Shown: positions 25,976 to 35,537 of the stretch, in pieces
How the letters are laid out: the number at the start of each line of letters is the position of its first letter
How positions within the stretch are numbered: position 1 is the first letter of the stretch
Notes under the pieces: generated by a model
The model's database searches: none
Seen by the model: only the letters and a program-made list of their open reading frames with translations
What the model was told of the DNA's origin: nothing
Position numbers and translations under genes: made by a program
Assembly (NCBI RefSeq): GCF_029023725.1
Contig: NZ_CP119075.1
Location: 2,971,501-3,035,500 of the forward strand
Source of the DNA: Synoicihabitans lomoniglobus
GTDB lineage: Bacteria; Verrucomicrobiota; Verrucomicrobiia; Opitutales; Opitutaceae
DNA: 64,000 nt
Direction: 5' to 3'

Positions 25976-28540
25976 TCATGGGCTCTCAAACCCCTGGGGT
26001 CCACCCACGCCACGCACCCCGCCTTCCGGAACGGTGGGGACCCGTCGCTCCCGCGTCTCGACTTCGATCGGTGCCGGTGGTGGCGGCGTATGGCCTCCCC
26101 GCAGCCGATTGAGCGTGTAAACAATCCAGCGGTTCAAGAGGTCGTGACCGTCAGCGCTGTGCAGGTTGTTGAGCTTGAAATCGTAGATCCGCCACGGCTC
26201 CACCTCCGCCAACGTGAGTGAAACCGTGCGACCATCGGCGGAAACGACGGCCGCGGTGACCGCGACGTCACGTCCGTCGAATTTCTCCGAGCCGTAGAGC
26301 TCGTGGTAATTGTAGAAATACGTGCGCAGGACGTAATTTGCCGGGTTGGACGCCGCGCTCCTTTCAATCGGACGCGTGAAACGCAGATCAAAACCCGTCT
26401 CCGTCAGAGACATGGTCTCCACCTCCATCGGCACCACTCCCCGCCAGCTGATGCGCTGGAGACCACTCTCCCCCACCCAGGCTTCGTGCTTGGTCTGACC
26501 GATCCACAGGCTGCCGTCTTCGGCAAACGTGAGTCGGTTGTTACCCAAGTTCAGGCCCGTGTCCTCCCAAAACGGAGTCACCGCGCCCTGCATCTCCCCA
26601 TCCACTTCCTCCATCATCACGCGCATCAGCCGCCGGTGGTTCATCTCGCCGATGAACATTTGCCCCGTAAACGGTCCAAACGCCCCGCCGGTCGCATCCC
26701 AACGTGGCTCGGTGGGTGAGTTCGACATGTCACCGTAGGGAAACGTGACGGCGGGCCGGCCGCGGCGACGATCGAGCTCCGCCACCGGCGTATCCAACGG
26801 TTGCTTACCCGCGAAATCCGGATGCCAGGACAACGGCGGGACGTGTCCGTAAAATCCACCGTCGCGCACGTGGTAGATCTGACTCGCCCCCACCCAGTCG
26901 CCCTGGTTGTCGATCACGAAGAGCCGCCCCGCCGGATCGATGCCCAGACCATTGGGTTCCCGAAACCCCACCGCAAAAGGGGTCGTTTCGCCATTCGCTC
27001 CCACTTTCATCACCCAACCACGATAGGGCACCGGCGCATTCATCCGGCCCCACGCCCCGAACTCACTGTATAATCCCCGCACTTCGTTGGTCAGCGGCGA
27101 GCCGTAATGCGATCCTGTGCCGAGGCTGTAAAACAGATTGCCCTCGTGGTCGCGCACGGGTCCGAACGCGAATTCCGCATAATTGCCCGATACCCCAAAA
27201 TCGTCCGAGACCGTCTCGAAACCGTCGGCTTGGCCATCGCCGTCGCGGTCGAGCACGCGCGTGAGTTCGGGTCGCTGCATCATCAACACCGCCGTGTCGC
27301 TTTCCGGCAACAGCCCGAGCGGGGTGTGCATCCCGTCGGCAAACAAGGTCCAGGTTTCAGTGGCGAAATCATAGGTGTAAAGCCGACTCAACGAGGCGGC
27401 GATCATCAGACGACCGTCGGGCATGAAAGCCACGGCATCCGCACTGAATTCGCCTTCCGGCAACCGCAACGATTCGATCCGATAGTAGTCGGAAATACTG
27501 ACCGGCAACCCCGTGCGGACTTCCACACTGAACGCCGCGGCGGCTTTTCCGCTGAACTTGAAAAACGCGTCGGTGCGTTCTCCCGTCGCCGAGAATCTGG
27601 CGGCGTCCTGCTCCGGAATCGCAAACCACACCGTTTCCGCGCCCGCGGTGGTAAAGCGCCGCACCAGCGCCCCGCCCACCACCTCGACAAACTCACTCAC
27701 GCGCACGCCGTCGACTTCGTAATGAAACGTCGGTCGACCCTCGGCATCCAACGTATAGCCGTGAAACGCCACGGTCGTCGGAGCCACCGCCGGATCCGAC
27801 CCGACGCGCAAGGGATATCCTGCTTCCTCCCGATAAAACACCTCCCCCTGCAATTGCATCGGCTGCCGGTAGACCGCCTCACCGAAGCCGCCGTGCCACG
27901 CATAACGAAACCGCACCGCACCGGCGTCCCAACAATATGAATACCCGTCCCGCAATCCCACCGCAATCGAAGCAGGACCCGCGTCCGGCATGAACGCACG
28001 CACCACGCGCACGACATCGTCAAACACCGGTGCCTCGTGGTCATGGGCGGCCACCGCGTGCTCTTCCGGCTCGGGCAGCGGCATTTCCGGGTTGGTCGGC
28101 ACCGGTGGAGCCGGGGTGTAGGTCACGTGCATGGTGCCGAACATGATGAATCCATGCCCCGGATACGTGCAGACGTAGGGGAACTCGCCCACCGTCTCGG
28201 GCGCCTGAAACGTCAGCGTCGTGCTCTCTCCGCTCGGCACCACCGCCGTATGCCAGAGCACCTGCGGGGAGTCGGGCACGTAATGATTTTCCGCCCCGCC
28301 CGCCCCCATGGTCATCGCCGCGTTGACCACATCCAACCGCGCGCCCGGGCGGGTGAAGACCATGTTGTGCTCCATGTCATCGTCATTACTGAACACGATT
28401 TCCACGGTCTCTCCCGGCCGCACCGAAAATTCGCTGATATCGTAGCGCAGACCCGGCATGGTGCCGATCCGGATCGGTTCGGCGCGGATGCCGAGGACTA
28501 CAATTGTGGCCAATATCAACAAGCGGGGTAGCGGTCGCAT
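25976..28540 (-). CDS. Exported cupredoxin-beta-propeller protein (sorbosone/glucose dehydrogenase-like)
   Basis: An exported protein of about 854 residues. After a signal peptide (PRLLILATIVVLGIRA) comes a plastocyanin/azurin-like domain with a complete type 1 copper set: His in DMEHNMVF, then Cys, His and Met in CTYPGHGFIM. A His-rich linker and a beta-rich middle region follow. Next is a six-bladed propeller typical of PVC secreted dehydrogenase-like proteins (GLGIDPAGRLFVIDNQGDWV, GEMNHRRLMR, WIGQTKHEAWVG). The CxxCH haem motif that often ends these proteins is absent. Copper electron transfer to an unknown substrate or partner is inferred. The start could be the ATG at 28540 (GGAGG just upstream, but only 2 nt away) or the one at 28558. 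Confidence 0.82.
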   Translation of the reverse strand: MRPLPRLLILATIVVLGIRAEPIRIGTMPGLRYDISEFSVRPGETVEIVFSNDDDMEHNMVFTRPGARLDVVNAAMTMGAGGAENHYVPDSPQVLWHTAVVPSGESTTLTFQAPETVGEFPYVCTYPGHGFIMFGTMHVTYTPAPPVPTNPEMPLPEPEEHAVAAHDHEAPVFDDVVRVVRAFMPDAGPASIAVGLRDGYSYCWDAGAVRFRYAWHGGFGEAVYRQPMQLQGEVFYREEAGYPLRVGSDPAVAPTTVAFHGYTLDAEGRPTFHYEVDGVRVSEFVEVVGGALVRRFTTAGAETVWFAIPEQDAARFSATGERTDAFFKFSGKAAAAFSVEVRTGLPVSISDYYRIESLRLPEGEFSADAVAFMPDGRLMIAASLSRLYTYDFATETWTLFADGMHTPLGLLPESDTAVLMMQRPELTRVLDRDGDGQADGFETVSDDFGVSGNYAEFAFGPVRDHEGNLFYSLGTGSHYGSPLTNEVRGLYSEFGAWGRMNAPVPYRGWVMKVGANGETTPFAVGFREPNGLGIDPAGRLFVIDNQGDWVGASQIYHVRDGGFYGHVPPLSWHPDFAGKQPLDTPVAELDRRRGRPAVTFPYGDMSNSPTEPRWDATGGAFGPFTGQMFIGEMNHRRLMRVMMEEVDGEMQGAVTPFWEDTGLNLGNNRLTFAEDGSLWIGQTKHEAWVGESGLQRISWRGVVPMEVETMSLTETGFDLRFTRPIERSAASNPANYVLRTYFYNYHELYGSEKFDGRDVAVTAAVVSADGRTVSLTLAEVEPWRIYDFKLNNLHSADGHDLLNRWIVYTLNRLRGGHTPPPPAPIEVETRERRVPTVPEGGVRGVGGPQGFESP

Positions 28541-28673
28541 GTCCTCCACGATTGCCATGATCCCGGCTCGCGCCACCCGAATCCCTCGATCGCGGCTTTG
28601 CTGTTAACCGGACGGGGCAAGATTTCACGTGCCTCTCCCTTGCCTCCCGCGCTGGCTGTGGTCTTTTCGCAGG

Positions 28674-29171
28674 ATGAGCGACGACGAACTACCTGCTTGG
28701 AAGCCCGCCCTCGACGCCATCACCGGTGCTCGTCACGGCGGTCAAATCGACGGCGTCCTGGCGCAATTGGAATCGCTGGACGAGCGCCACCCCAACGTCG
28801 CGGAAATCGCCTATCAGCTCGCCTGGACGCTCGACTCACTGGGTCGCGAGGCCGAGGCCCTGCCCCACTACGAACGCGCCATTTCCCTCGGGCTGCCGCC
28901 CAACGAGCAAAGCGGCGCGTTGATTGGTTTCGGCTCCACGTTGCGCAACCTCGGTCAGACGGATCGCGCCGCCGAGGTGTTGGAGTCCGGCGCCCGACAA
29001 TTTCCCAATCAACCGGAATTCGCCCCCTTTCTCGCTCTCGTTCGTCACGATCAGGGCCGCCACACCGAGGCGCTCCAACTCGCGCTCACGACGCTGCTCG
29101 ACACCACCGAAGACCCCGGCATCACCGCCTACCAGCGTGCCTTGCGTCACTACCTGTCCCAGCTGACCTGA
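28674..29171 (+). CDS. Tetratricopeptide repeat protein
   Basis: A 165-residue soluble all-helical protein with about three TPR-like pairs: AEIAYQLAWTLDSLGREAEA, then LIGFGSTLRNLGQTDRAAEV and PFLALVRHDQGRHTEA. It probably serves as a small protein-interaction scaffold; the partner is unknown. The ATG at 28674 is used. It lies divergent from the cupredoxin gene and 59 bp upstream of the subtilase, but a shared operon is not certain. Confidence 0.82.
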   Translation: MSDDELPAWKPALDAITGARHGGQIDGVLAQLESLDERHPNVAEIAYQLAWTLDSLGREAEALPHYERAISLGLPPNEQSGALIGFGSTLRNLGQTDRAAEVLESGARQFPNQPEFAPFLALVRHDQGRHTEALQLALTTLLDTTEDPGITAYQRALRHYLSQLT

Positions 29172-29230
29172 TTCGCAAATCGTTAACATTTTTCGAACCC
29201 CACTCCCGACCTGCGGTCTCATTTTTCCCC

Positions 29231-32200
29231 ATGCCCGTTGCCCGCGCCCCCTCCCGGCGAATCGCCGTCCTCGTATTGATCACGGCCGCCGTGGCTTCCA
29301 TCGGTCTCGCCGCGCCCGACTCGGAGCGCATGCGCACCAAGACCTTCAGCGCCACTGAGCTGACCCAAGGGTATTCCAACCAAAAGGTCGTCGCGATGCC
29401 GCGGCTGACGGCCGGGACGGAGTACAATGAAGCTTTCGAGGCTGACCTGGCCGCCGCCGAGATCGCCGAGGGCTTCGAGATTGATCGCGTTTTCACCCGA
29501 CTGGGTGGGATGCGGTCGTTGCTGTTGCCCGATCATCTCAGTCCGGCCGCCGCGCAGGCACAGTTGATGGCCACCGGCCGCTATGAGTTCGTCGATTTCG
29601 ATCGTATTCGCCGCGCCGCCGTCTTGCCCAACGATCCGCTGGTCAACGACGGCCGCCAATGGCACCACCGCAATACCGGCCAGTCTGGCGGCACCGTGGG
29701 GGCGGATATCGGCTCGGAGGCCGCCTGGAATCTCCGCACCGACGCCTCGAACATCATTGTCGCCGTGATCGATACCGGGGCGCGCCTGACCCATCAGGAT
29801 CTGGTCGCCAACTTGTGGACCAATCCCGGCGAAATCGCCGGCAACAATCGCGACGACGACAACAACGGTTACATCGACGACGTGCACGGCATCGACTCGC
29901 GCGTCGGCACCGGCAGCCCCAATGATCCCGAAGAGGACGGCCACGGCACCCACGTGGCCGGCATCATCGGTGCCGTCGGCAACAACGGCATCGCGGGCTC
30001 CGGCGTGGCGTGGCGCGTGCAACTCATGCCTCTGCGCTTTCTCGGAGGGGAAGATGGCAACGGCAGCGGGGTCGACGAAATCGAGTGCATCGATTACGCG
30101 ATCGCGAAAGGCGCCGACATTATCAACGCCTCCTTTGGCCAAACCGGCTACTACCGCGCGGAAAGCGAAGCCATTCGTCGCGCCCGCAATGCCGGGATCA
30201 TTTTCGTCACCTCCGCCGGCAATGATGGCTTGGACCTCGATCTCTCCAGCGTTTACCCCGCCAGCTACGCTCACGATAATATCGTCACGGTCGGCAACTC
30301 CACGCGATTGGACGATGAAGCCACGTCGTCCAACACGGGTTCCGGCATGGTCGATCTGTTCGCACCGGGCAGCGAAATTCTCTCCCTGGGCGTCGCCGAC
30401 GATACCGCCACCTTGGTGCAATCCGGGACCTCCATGGCCGCGCCGATGGTGTCGGGCGCGATCGCCTTGCTCAAAGCACACTACCCTGCCGATACCTACC
30501 GGTCGACCATCAACCGTCTGCTGCGCGGAGTCACACCGGTCACCGCGTTTCGCGGCCGCGTGCAGACCGGTGGTCGTCTCAACGTGGCCGGAGCGCTGGC
30601 GACCACCGATCGCCGACCCTTTAACGACGATTTCGCGGATCGCGCCGTGCTTGCCGGGGAGGTGGTATCGGTCCGCAACAGTCTGGAGCGCGCGACCAGT
30701 GAAGCCGGCGAGCCCAGTCACGCCGGACGACTCGGTCGATCGCTTTGGTTCACTTGGACAGCGCCCGCCGCCGGACTCGTGTCCATCGACACCCGTGGCT
30801 CTCTCGGCGACACTCAACTGTCCGTCTACACGGGCACTACCCTGTCTGGCCTCAACCTCGTGGTCGACAACGACAACGAAAGCGCCGGATTCCTGACGTC
30901 GCGCGTCAACTTCACCGCCGCCAGCGGCACGTCCTACCACATCGCGGTCGACGGCACGTCCGCCGGACTCCTGCTCATGAACCTGTCGTCATCGGCCGCC
31001 AACGACGACTTCAACTCCGCCCAATCACTCGAGGGCGATGCCCCGCTGGTCACCACGACCAACGCCAACGCGACCGCCCAATCCGGCGAGCCTCTGCATG
31101 CCACCGGCGCCAACCGAAAATCCCTCTGGTATAAATGGACCGCCCCCCACGACGGTAATTTTCAGGTGAGTGCCTACTCGTCCTCGGCCAACCCGGCTTT
31201 GGCCGTCTACCGCGGAAGCCGGGTCAACAATCTCACCGTCGTCGGGCGCAACGACGACAGCGGGATCGACGGCGCCAATCTCAACGCGTTGGTGTCGTTC
31301 GCCGCCGTGGAGGACACCACCTATCACATCGCTCTGGATACGCTCGGCGAGGAGGTCGGCGAGATTACCGTGTCGGTGACCGATGCCATCTGGCAATTCA
31401 CCACCGGCCAAAATACCTCGGACCCCGACGAGCTGTATTTGCGTCGTCCCACCGTCACCAACGTTCCCGCCATCGGTCCGGACGGCACCATCTACGTCGG
31501 CAGCCAGGATGCGTTCTTTTACGCTCTCAATCCCGATGGCACCCTCAAATGGCGGGTGGCGACAGACGGTTATGCCGACTCCAACGCCGCCGCCGTCGCT
31601 CCCGATGGCACCATTCACTTCGGCACTTACACCGGCATCGCCTACGCGCTGAACCCGGATGGCTCGGAACGGTGGACCTCCAACCTGGGCGAATCCTCCT
31701 ACTTCTCGGCCCCCGCCGTCGCGGCGGACGGGACCGTCTACTTCAAACAGGATTCCGGCACCTTGCGCGCCTTCTCGCCTGCCGGCGTGGAACAGTGGAG
31801 CTACAGCGTGCCGGACGGCGAAGCGTCCTATGCCGGACCCGCCATTGCGGCCGACGGTGCGATTCTCCTCCCGGCCAACGACGGCGCCTTGCACGCGATC
31901 AACCCGAGCGGCTCCCGCCGCTGGCGTTTCTCGCCGACCATCGAAGACGGCACGCCCGACGACAGCGGCATCTACACCTCGCCCTCGATCGACGCGAACG
32001 GCAACATCTACGCGTCCACCCTCAACGGCACCGTCTTTTCCCTCACCGCCAACGGGAACCTCCGGTGGGTGTTTCGCACTCCCGACGCGGGCGAGAACGT
32101 CTCCTCTTCCATCGCGCTCGGCGACGGACGCGCGTATTTCGCCAGCTATGGCGCTTTTCTCTACGCCCTCGATCAAGCGGATGGCACACTGGTATGGAAA

Positions 32201-33346
32201 GCCAACATCGAGGCGCAGGCCCGCGCCAGTTCGCCCGCCATCGCCTCCGATGGTTCCGTGATTGTCGGCAGTTATGCCAACAAACTCTTCCGCTTCGACC
32301 GCGACGGGGAGCTCATCCGGAGTTGGTCGGCCGGCAACTGGTTTCGCAGTTCACCCGCGCTCGCCGATGGCCGCCTCTACATCGGCAACGGCGACGGCAA
32401 AGTCTACGCCTTCGATCTCGATGGTATCGGTCCGGCCGCTGGAGCCGATTACCCGTGGCCACAATATCGCCACGGCCCGCGACATCTGGGTCGCGCCACC
32501 CTGGAGAGCATTGGCCAAATCATCACCCCGATGCCGGACGACCCCGGCCGCTTCGTAAATCTCTCCGTGCGCAATCGCACCACCCGTGGCAACGGCGTGC
32601 TCACGGCCGGGTTTGTTCTGCAAGGCGACGTGACCAAGGAATTGGTGGTGCGTGGCGTCGGCCCCGCATTGTCCGATTTCGGGGTCGCCGGAGTCGTCAC
32701 GGAAACCGCTCTGGAAGTATTTCGTTCCGACGACATATCCGCGGCCTTGGCCACGAATCGAGGATGGAACAGCAACAGCGGCGACGGTCGCGACTTGGGG
32801 GCGTTCGAACTGCCGGACGCGAGTGACGACAGCGTCGTGCGGGTCCGTTTTGATGCCGCGGTCTACACGGCTCAGGTTTCGCCCCGCAACGCGGCGACCG
32901 AGCCCGGCGTCGCACTGGTCGAAATCTACGACGGTGCGGTCGACGAGCTGCGCACTCGTCTCACCAACCTATCCGCCCGCACAAACCTCACGGCCAACGG
33001 CGATGTGACTATCGGTTTCGTTCTCAAAGGGGCCACGCCTCGCACCCTGCTGCTGCGTGCGGTCGGTCCCGGCCTGGACGAGTTCCTGAATCCGGCAACC
33101 ACCCTGAATGATCCGCGACTCACCCTGCTTGCCGGTCAAACCGCCGAAGTGGGCAACGATGATTGGCGAGGGTTTGAACGCGTGCGCGCCGCCGCGGAAA
33201 CGGTTGGAGCTTTTCCCCTGCAGAATGACAGTGCCGACGCCGCTTTTGTCATCAGCGTGCCTCCCGGCGCTTACACCGCCCGCGTGACCGCCCCGTCCGG
33301 CCAAAGCGGGATCGTGCTGGTCGAAGTCTACCTGCTCCCGGAGTAA
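29231..33346 (+). CDS. Secreted S8 subtilase with beta-sandwich, PQQ-propeller and C-terminal repeat modules
   Basis: A 1371-residue protein. A signal peptide (1-32) and inhibitor-like propeptide precede an S8 peptidase domain (about 155-430) with a full triad: Asp181 (VIDTGA), His238 (DGHGTHVAG) and Ser401 (SGTSMAAPMVSG). Two PPC-like beta-sandwich repeats follow (about 464-585 and 591-710, each starting NDDF and containing SLWxxWTAP). A PQQ/BamB-like propeller (about 720-1090, repeated NPDG and AADG turns) and two homologous C-terminal repeats of about 130 residues (from 1107 and 1244, both NLS-R and L-R-VGP-L) complete it. Many PVC exoproteins share these tails. It is an extracellular or surface protease; the start is the ATG that begins the signal peptide. 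Confidence 0.93.
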   Translation: MPVARAPSRRIAVLVLITAAVASIGLAAPDSERMRTKTFSATELTQGYSNQKVVAMPRLTAGTEYNEAFEADLAAAEIAEGFEIDRVFTRLGGMRSLLLPDHLSPAAAQAQLMATGRYEFVDFDRIRRAAVLPNDPLVNDGRQWHHRNTGQSGGTVGADIGSEAAWNLRTDASNIIVAVIDTGARLTHQDLVANLWTNPGEIAGNNRDDDNNGYIDDVHGIDSRVGTGSPNDPEEDGHGTHVAGIIGAVGNNGIAGSGVAWRVQLMPLRFLGGEDGNGSGVDEIECIDYAIAKGADIINASFGQTGYYRAESEAIRRARNAGIIFVTSAGNDGLDLDLSSVYPASYAHDNIVTVGNSTRLDDEATSSNTGSGMVDLFAPGSEILSLGVADDTATLVQSGTSMAAPMVSGAIALLKAHYPADTYRSTINRLLRGVTPVTAFRGRVQTGGRLNVAGALATTDRRPFNDDFADRAVLAGEVVSVRNSLERATSEAGEPSHAGRLGRSLWFTWTAPAAGLVSIDTRGSLGDTQLSVYTGTTLSGLNLVVDNDNESAGFLTSRVNFTAASGTSYHIAVDGTSAGLLLMNLSSSAANDDFNSAQSLEGDAPLVTTTNANATAQSGEPLHATGANRKSLWYKWTAPHDGNFQVSAYSSSANPALAVYRGSRVNNLTVVGRNDDSGIDGANLNALVSFAAVEDTTYHIALDTLGEEVGEITVSVTDAIWQFTTGQNTSDPDELYLRRPTVTNVPAIGPDGTIYVGSQDAFFYALNPDGTLKWRVATDGYADSNAAAVAPDGTIHFGTYTGIAYALNPDGSERWTSNLGESSYFSAPAVAADGTVYFKQDSGTLRAFSPAGVEQWSYSVPDGEASYAGPAIAADGAILLPANDGALHAINPSGSRRWRFSPTIEDGTPDDSGIYTSPSIDANGNIYASTLNGTVFSLTANGNLRWVFRTPDAGENVSSSIALGDGRAYFASYGAFLYALDQADGTLVWKANIEAQARASSPAIASDGSVIVGSYANKLFRFDRDGELIRSWSAGNWFRSSPALADGRLYIGNGDGKVYAFDLDGIGPAAGADYPWPQYRHGPRHLGRATLESIGQIITPMPDDPGRFVNLSVRNRTTRGNGVLTAGFVLQGDVTKELVVRGVGPALSDFGVAGVVTETALEVFRSDDISAALATNRGWNSNSGDGRDLGAFELPDASDDSVVRVRFDAAVYTAQVSPRNAATEPGVALVEIYDGAVDELRTRLTNLSARTNLTANGDVTIGFVLKGATPRTLLLRAVGPGLDEFLNPATTLNDPRLTLLAGQTAEVGNDDWRGFERVRAAAETVGAFPLQNDSADAAFVISVPPGAYTARVTAPSGQSGIVLVEVYLLPE

Positions 33347-33408
33347 CCGCCCGCCCGTTCCCCGCGATCTTTCTCTTTCTCTCAGGATCGATCGGTCCGC
33401 AGCGCGGG

Positions 33409-33437
33409 GAGAACGATTACGAGTAACGAGAACGATT
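33409..33437 (+). repeat. ACGAGAACGATT-type dispersed repeat
   Basis: GAGAACGATTACGAGTAACG continues into AGAACGATT in the 192-bp gap between the convergent subtilase and glnK genes. It shares its words with the inverted element at 1470-1566. No coding potential is seen in the gap apart from the glnK terminator. Confidence 0.55.
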
Positions 33438-33473
33438 GAGAAAACGGGGCGATGACCTCCGGGCGTTGAGGGC

Positions 33474-33508
33474 AAAAAAAAACGGCCACCCCGCGAAGGA
33501 TGGCCGTT
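33474..33508 (-). terminator. Rho-independent terminator of the amtB-glnK unit
   Basis: On the minus strand the stem AACGGCCA/TGGCCGTT (33501-33508 with 33481-33488, 12-nt loop) is followed by nine T residues (complement of 33474-33482). It lies 31 bp beyond the glnK stop. A textbook intrinsic terminator. Confidence 0.9.
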
Positions 33509-33538
33509 GAAGGAATATAAGTTGAGTCGCGACTCGGA

Positions 33539-33943
<405 letters not shown>

Positions 33944-33968
33944 CTACGCCGATTTTGCGAGAATTTCA

Positions 33969-35327
33969 TCAGCCTTTGTGCGCCGGGGTAAAGTCCGGAT
34001 AGGCTTCGGCTCCATGTTCGCCGAGATCGAGACCTTCGGACTCTTCGTCCGCGCTGACGCGCAGGCCGAGAGTGACCTTGACGAGGGTCGCGAGGATGAG
34101 AGACGCGATGAACGCGAAGGCGGAGACGGAGAGCGTGCCGATCAGCTGGATGCCGAAGGGAGCCGCGTCGGAGAAGATGGCGACTGCCACCGTGCCCCAG
34201 ATACCACAGATACCGTGGACCGAGATGGCACCAACCGGGTCGTCGATCTTGATCTTGTCAAAGAAGATGATCGAGAAGACCACGAGCGCACCGGCGATGA
34301 TGCCGATCCAGATGGAACCAGACATGGACACCGAGTCCGCACCAGCGGTGATGCCGACGAGACCGGCGAGCACACCGTTGAGACCCATGGAGAGGTCGGG
34401 CTTCTTAAGGAGCGCCCAGCTGACGAGCATCGCGGAAACGGCACCGGCCGCAGCGGCGAGCGTCGTGGTCACGAAGACGTAGGAGACACCACGAGGATCA
34501 GCGCTGAGCACCGAACCGCCGTTAAAGCCATACCAACCGAGCCAGAGGAGGAACACACCAATGGCGGCGAGCGGCATGGAGTGACCGAGGATCGGCTTCA
34601 CTTTGCCCCCGGCGAGATACTTGCCATTGCGGGGACCGAGCACAATCACGGCGGCGAGAGCGGCGAAACCACCGAACGCATGCACGAGGGAGGAACCGGC
34701 GAAATCGTAGAAGCCCTTTTCGGCGAGCCAACCACCACCCCACTGCCAGGAACCGGTGATCGGGTAGAAGAAGGTCACGAGCAGCGTCGCGTAGACCATG
34801 AAGCCACCGAGCTTAACGCGCTCGGCGACGGCACCGGAGACGATGGTCGCGGCGGTGGCGGCAAACATGGCCTGGAAGATGAAGTCCGTCCACCACGTGT
34901 AAGAGGCGTAGGCGTCGGTCATCATGGTCATGTCTTCGTTATCGACGCCAAACCAGGAACCGGTGGCGAAGAAGCCGTTGAAGTCCCCCGGATACATGGA
35001 GTTGAAGCCCCAGAAGGCGTAACCGAGAATACCGATGGCGACGATGAACAGATTCTTGAAGAGAATGTTAACCGTGTTCTTCGACTGACAGAGTCCGGTC
35101 TCCACACAGGAGAAGCCCAAGTGCATGATAAACACGAGAGCGGCCGAAATCAGGAGCCATAGATTGTTGACGGTGAAGAGGGCGAATCCGCCGGATTCGG
35201 CGAATGCGTCATAGGACTCGTAGGGCGGAGGCTCATCTTGACCGAAGAGTGGCGAGAGCGCAGCCAGCAAGACGAAGAGTCCGGAGATCTTCAGCCAGCT
35301 GGTCAGTTGCTGGGACCGTAGCTTCAT
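33969..35327 (-). CDS. amtB: Ammonium transporter
   Basis: A 452-residue Amt-family channel with an N-terminal signal peptide (ending SPLFGQ) and eleven predicted membrane helices. It carries the Amt signature DFAGSSLVHAFGGFAALAA with the first pore His, and VHGICGIWGTVAVA with the second. The cytoplasmic tail is short. It imports ammonium under nitrogen limitation and is gated by P-II, encoded next door. A sigma-54-type promoter lies about 80 bp upstream of the ATG at 35327; the frame is open to 35420, but those codons cover the promoter. Confidence 0.96.
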   Translation of the reverse strand: MKLRSQQLTSWLKISGLFVLLAALSPLFGQDEPPPYESYDAFAESGGFALFTVNNLWLLISAALVFIMHLGFSCVETGLCQSKNTVNILFKNLFIVAIGILGYAFWGFNSMYPGDFNGFFATGSWFGVDNEDMTMMTDAYASYTWWTDFIFQAMFAATAATIVSGAVAERVKLGGFMVYATLLVTFFYPITGSWQWGGGWLAEKGFYDFAGSSLVHAFGGFAALAAVIVLGPRNGKYLAGGKVKPILGHSMPLAAIGVFLLWLGWYGFNGGSVLSADPRGVSYVFVTTTLAAAAGAVSAMLVSWALLKKPDLSMGLNGVLAGLVGITAGADSVSMSGSIWIGIIAGALVVFSIIFFDKIKIDDPVGAISVHGICGIWGTVAVAIFSDAAPFGIQLIGTLSVSAFAFIASLILATLVKVTLGLRVSADEESEGLDLGEHGAEAYPDFTPAHKG

Positions 35328-35402
35328 AAGTTTTATTGGGTATCGAGTAGTGGTTGTAGACGTTGAGGCATCTCGACCAGAGGCCGTGCCGTTCGACCGA
35401 AA

Positions 35403-35420
35403 AAGCACGGTGTGTGCCAA
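35403..35420 (-). promoter_or_regulatory. Sigma-54 (-24/-12) promoter of amtB-glnK
   Basis: On the minus strand TTGGCACACACCGTGCTT has GG and GC exactly 10 bp apart and matches TTGGCAC-N5-TGC of the sigma-54 consensus. Predicted initiation is near 35394, about 67 nt before the amtB ATG. Nitrogen genes are classical sigma-54/NtrC targets, so motif and function agree. Confidence 0.8.
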
Positions 35421-35477
35421 CGAACTTTCATTTCTGAATAAATTTCATACATACTCCGCATCATAGGTTTGGGACGC

Positions 35478-35506
35478 AAAAAAACCGGAGCCGATCGGCT
35501 CCGGTT
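35478..35506 (-). terminator. Rho-independent terminator of aspS
   Basis: On the minus strand the stem built on the perfect palindrome CCGGAGCCGATCGGCTCCGG (35485-35504, extended by AA/TT) is followed by seven T residues (complement of 35478-35484). It lies 32 bp past the aspS stop. Confidence 0.9.
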
Positions 35507-35537
35507 GTAAGTGGTTCGCAATAAAACGTGCCGCTGT

